Shown here piece after piece: positions 62,698 to 64,000 of a DNA stretch of 64,000 nt (its first letter is position 1; each line of letters begins with the position of its first letter). The notes beneath the pieces are model-generated. The model saw only the letters and a program-made list of their open reading frames with translations. It did not search any database and was not told the DNA's origin. The position numbers were made by a program, and so were the translations under genes. Source of the stretch: Pseudonocardia broussonetiae (lineage in GTDB: Bacteria; Actinomycetota; Actinomycetes; Mycobacteriales; Pseudonocardiaceae); assembly GCF_013155125.1 (NCBI RefSeq), contig NZ_CP053564.1, positions 2,239,501 through 2,303,500 of the forward strand, read 5' to 3'.

Positions 62698-63536
62698 GCG
62701 GTCGCACGCTCGTCCTGGGCGGCGGCGGGATCACCGGCATCGCCTGGATGCTCGGCCTGCTGGCCGGGCTCGCCGAGCGCGGCGTCGACCTCCGCGCGGC
62801 CGACGACGTCGTCGGCACCTCGGCGGGGTCGGTGGTGGGTGCGCAGCTCGCCACGGGCGTCGACGTCGAGGAGCGCTACGCCGCCCAGCTCGCCGACCCG
62901 ACGGGCGAGGTCGCGGCCGGGATCGGGAAGGGCGCCCTGCTGGCCCTGGGAGTGGCGCTGGTAGGCCCGCGCGACCCGCAGCGGCTGCGCGCCCGCATCG
63001 GCCGGTTCGCGCGGAGCGCGGCGACGATGCCCGAGTCCGAGCGCCTCGCGGTGATCGGCGGCCGCCTGCCCGTGCAGGAGTGGCCGGAGCGCTCGCTGCG
63101 GATCACCGCCGTCGACGCCCACGACGGTGCCTTCCGCGTCCTGGACCGCACGTCGGGCGTGCCGCTCGTGCACGCCGTCGCCTCGAGCTGCGCGGTGCCC
63201 GGCGTCTACCCGCCCGTCACCACCGGCGGCACCCGCTACATCGACGGCGGCGTGCGCTCGCCCGTCAACGCCGACCTGGCCGCGGGCGCGGAGCGGGTCG
63301 TCGTGCTCGCGCCGATCATCCGGGGCCTCGGCCCGCAGGGCGGCGTCGCGCCGCAGGTGGAGGGGCTGCGGGCGGCCGGGTCGCGGGTCGTGCTGGTCTC
63401 GCCCGACCCCGCCGCCGTCACCGCGATCGGGCGCAACGTGCTCGACCCCGCGCGCCGCGCCGGTGCCGCGCGGGCCGGGCGCACCCAGGCCGCCGACGTG
63501 ACCGATGCCATCGCCGCGATCTGGACGGACGGATAA
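62694..63536 (+). CDS. Patatin-like phospholipase/esterase
   Basis: 280 residues from GTG. Oxyanion hole LVLGGGGITGIAWMLGLL; nucleophile Ser43 in VVGTSAGSVVGAQL; catalytic Asp in TRYIDGGVRSPVNADLA. It is a Ser-Asp dyad hydrolase of lipids or esters. Its start overlaps the stop of the 2-hydroxyacid dehydrogenase, so it is expressed with that gene. Its role there is not known; it could release the lactone or hydroxyacid from esters or lipids. Confidence 0.9.
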   Translation: MSGRTLVLGGGGITGIAWMLGLLAGLAERGVDLRAADDVVGTSAGSVVGAQLATGVDVEERYAAQLADPTGEVAAGIGKGALLALGVALVGPRDPQRLRARIGRFARSAATMPESERLAVIGGRLPVQEWPERSLRITAVDAHDGAFRVLDRTSGVPLVHAVASSCAVPGVYPPVTTGGTRYIDGGVRSPVNADLAAGAERVVVLAPIIRGLGPQGGVAPQVEGLRAAGSRVVLVSPDPAAVTAIGRNVLDPARRAGAARAGRTQAADVTDAIAAIWTDG

Positions 63537-63551
63537 CGGGTACTCGTGAGC

Positions 63552-64000
63552 ATGGCTCAGGTACCCAGCATCCGGCTCAACAGCGGCGTCGAGATCCCCC
63601 AGTTCGGGTTCGGCGTCTTCCAGATCGACCCCGGTGACGTGGGCCCCGCCCTGGGTGCGGCGTTCGAGGCCGGCTACCGGCACGTCGACACCGCGCAGAT
63701 GTACCGCAACGAGACCGAGGTCGGGCAGGCCATCGCCGCCTCCGGTCTGCGTCGCGACGAGGTCTTCGTGACCACCAAGCTCGACAACGACCGCCACGGC
63801 CACGACGAGGCCGTCGCCGCGCTCGGCGAGAGCCTGGAGCGGCTCGGGCTCGACCACCTCGACCTGTTCCTCATCCACTGGCCGCGGCCGTCGGAGGACC
63901 GGTACGTCGAGACGTGGAAGGGCTTCGAGAAGCTCGCCTCCGACGGGCGGACGCGCGCGATCGGCGTCTCCAACTTCCAGATCCCGCACCTGGAGCGCCT
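63552..64000 (+). CDS. Aldo/keto reductase, 3' end outside window
   Basis: 149 residues are in the window. VPSIRLNSGVEIPQFGFGVFQID, AAFEAGYRHVDTAQMYRNETEVGQAI (Asp/Tyr), VFVTTKLDNDRHGHDEAVAALGESLERLGLDHLDLFLIHWPRPS (Lys and His) and RAIGVSNFQIPHLERL give a full N-terminal AKR signature. It reduces carbonyls with NADPH; succinic semialdehyde would be one possible substrate by context only. It starts 15 bases after the patatin gene. GTG at 63546 is an alternative start. Confidence 0.92.
   Translation, partial: MAQVPSIRLNSGVEIPQFGFGVFQIDPGDVGPALGAAFEAGYRHVDTAQMYRNETEVGQAIAASGLRRDEVFVTTKLDNDRHGHDEAVAALGESLERLGLDHLDLFLIHWPRPSEDRYVETWKGFEKLASDGRTRAIGVSNFQIPHLER

Overview
The window is very GC-rich and densely coded, with many GTG starts and 4-base ATGA/GTGA overlaps. 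It looks like an actinobacterial chromosome, most likely Pseudonocardia or a relative in the Pseudonocardiaceae. From about 13.3 to 54.3 kb the gene order follows a conserved actinobacterial backbone: gpmA-senX3-regX3, ppx, proC, a small HTH gene, bS22, epimerase/acyltransferase/HAD, hemACD-hemB, hemL, ccdA-resB-ccsB, menA-menE-menB. This is the order I recall for M. tuberculosis around Rv0489-Rv0548c. The bldN/rsbN pair and the rex-hemACD operon are placed as I recall for Streptomyces.

Region 1 (1-13.3 kb) is accessory. It holds a VOC protein cut by the window edge, an RsbW-like anti-sigma ATPase with a small helical partner, a CmtR-like cadmium/lead sensor overlapping a CDF metal exporter, a secreted protein with two chaplin-like repeats, an ArsR-SRPBCC-mycothiol-enzyme operon, PaiB, YnfA, a DHFR-like reductase, two hydrolases, an OhrR-type peroxide sensor, and a divergent VOC/MarR pair with visible operators.

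Region 2 (13.3-33 kb) holds phosphate signalling (senX3-regX3), a BLUF photoreceptor, exopolyphosphatase, a disordered Q/N/P-rich membrane protein, proline synthesis, bS22, cell-envelope enzymes and a BldN-type ECF sigma factor with an RsbN-like anti-sigma factor. rsbN carries a good match to the published sigma-BldN promoter. A CoA-ligase-like gene, a glutaredoxin, a membrane-anchored molybdopterin oxidoreductase and a fasciclin lipoprotein follow.

Region 3 (33-54 kb) is respiratory. A Rex operator precedes rex-hemA-hemC-cobA/hemD; hemB, hemL, the system II cytochrome c maturation genes and menaquinone genes follow. Between them lie an EspI-like MinD ATPase, a bldC homologue and a secreted double-psi beta-barrel protein.

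Region 4 (54.4-64 kb) is a membrane protein, a TerD-family protein and then the most interesting cluster: a GntR/FCD regulator, an AttM-like metallo-beta-lactamase lactonase, a hydroxyacid-oxoacid transhydrogenase-like iron enzyme, an FmdB zinc ribbon, a 989-residue FAD/Fe-S 2-hydroxyacid dehydrogenase, a patatin-like hydrolase and an aldo/keto reductase cut by the window edge. I read it as a gamma-lactone/4-hydroxybutyrate catabolic operon in which electrons may pass through D-2-hydroxyglutarate. Several intergenic gaps carry long perfect hairpins; three of them share one sequence (dispersed palindrome). I saw no tRNA, rRNA, CRISPR or insertion sequence.
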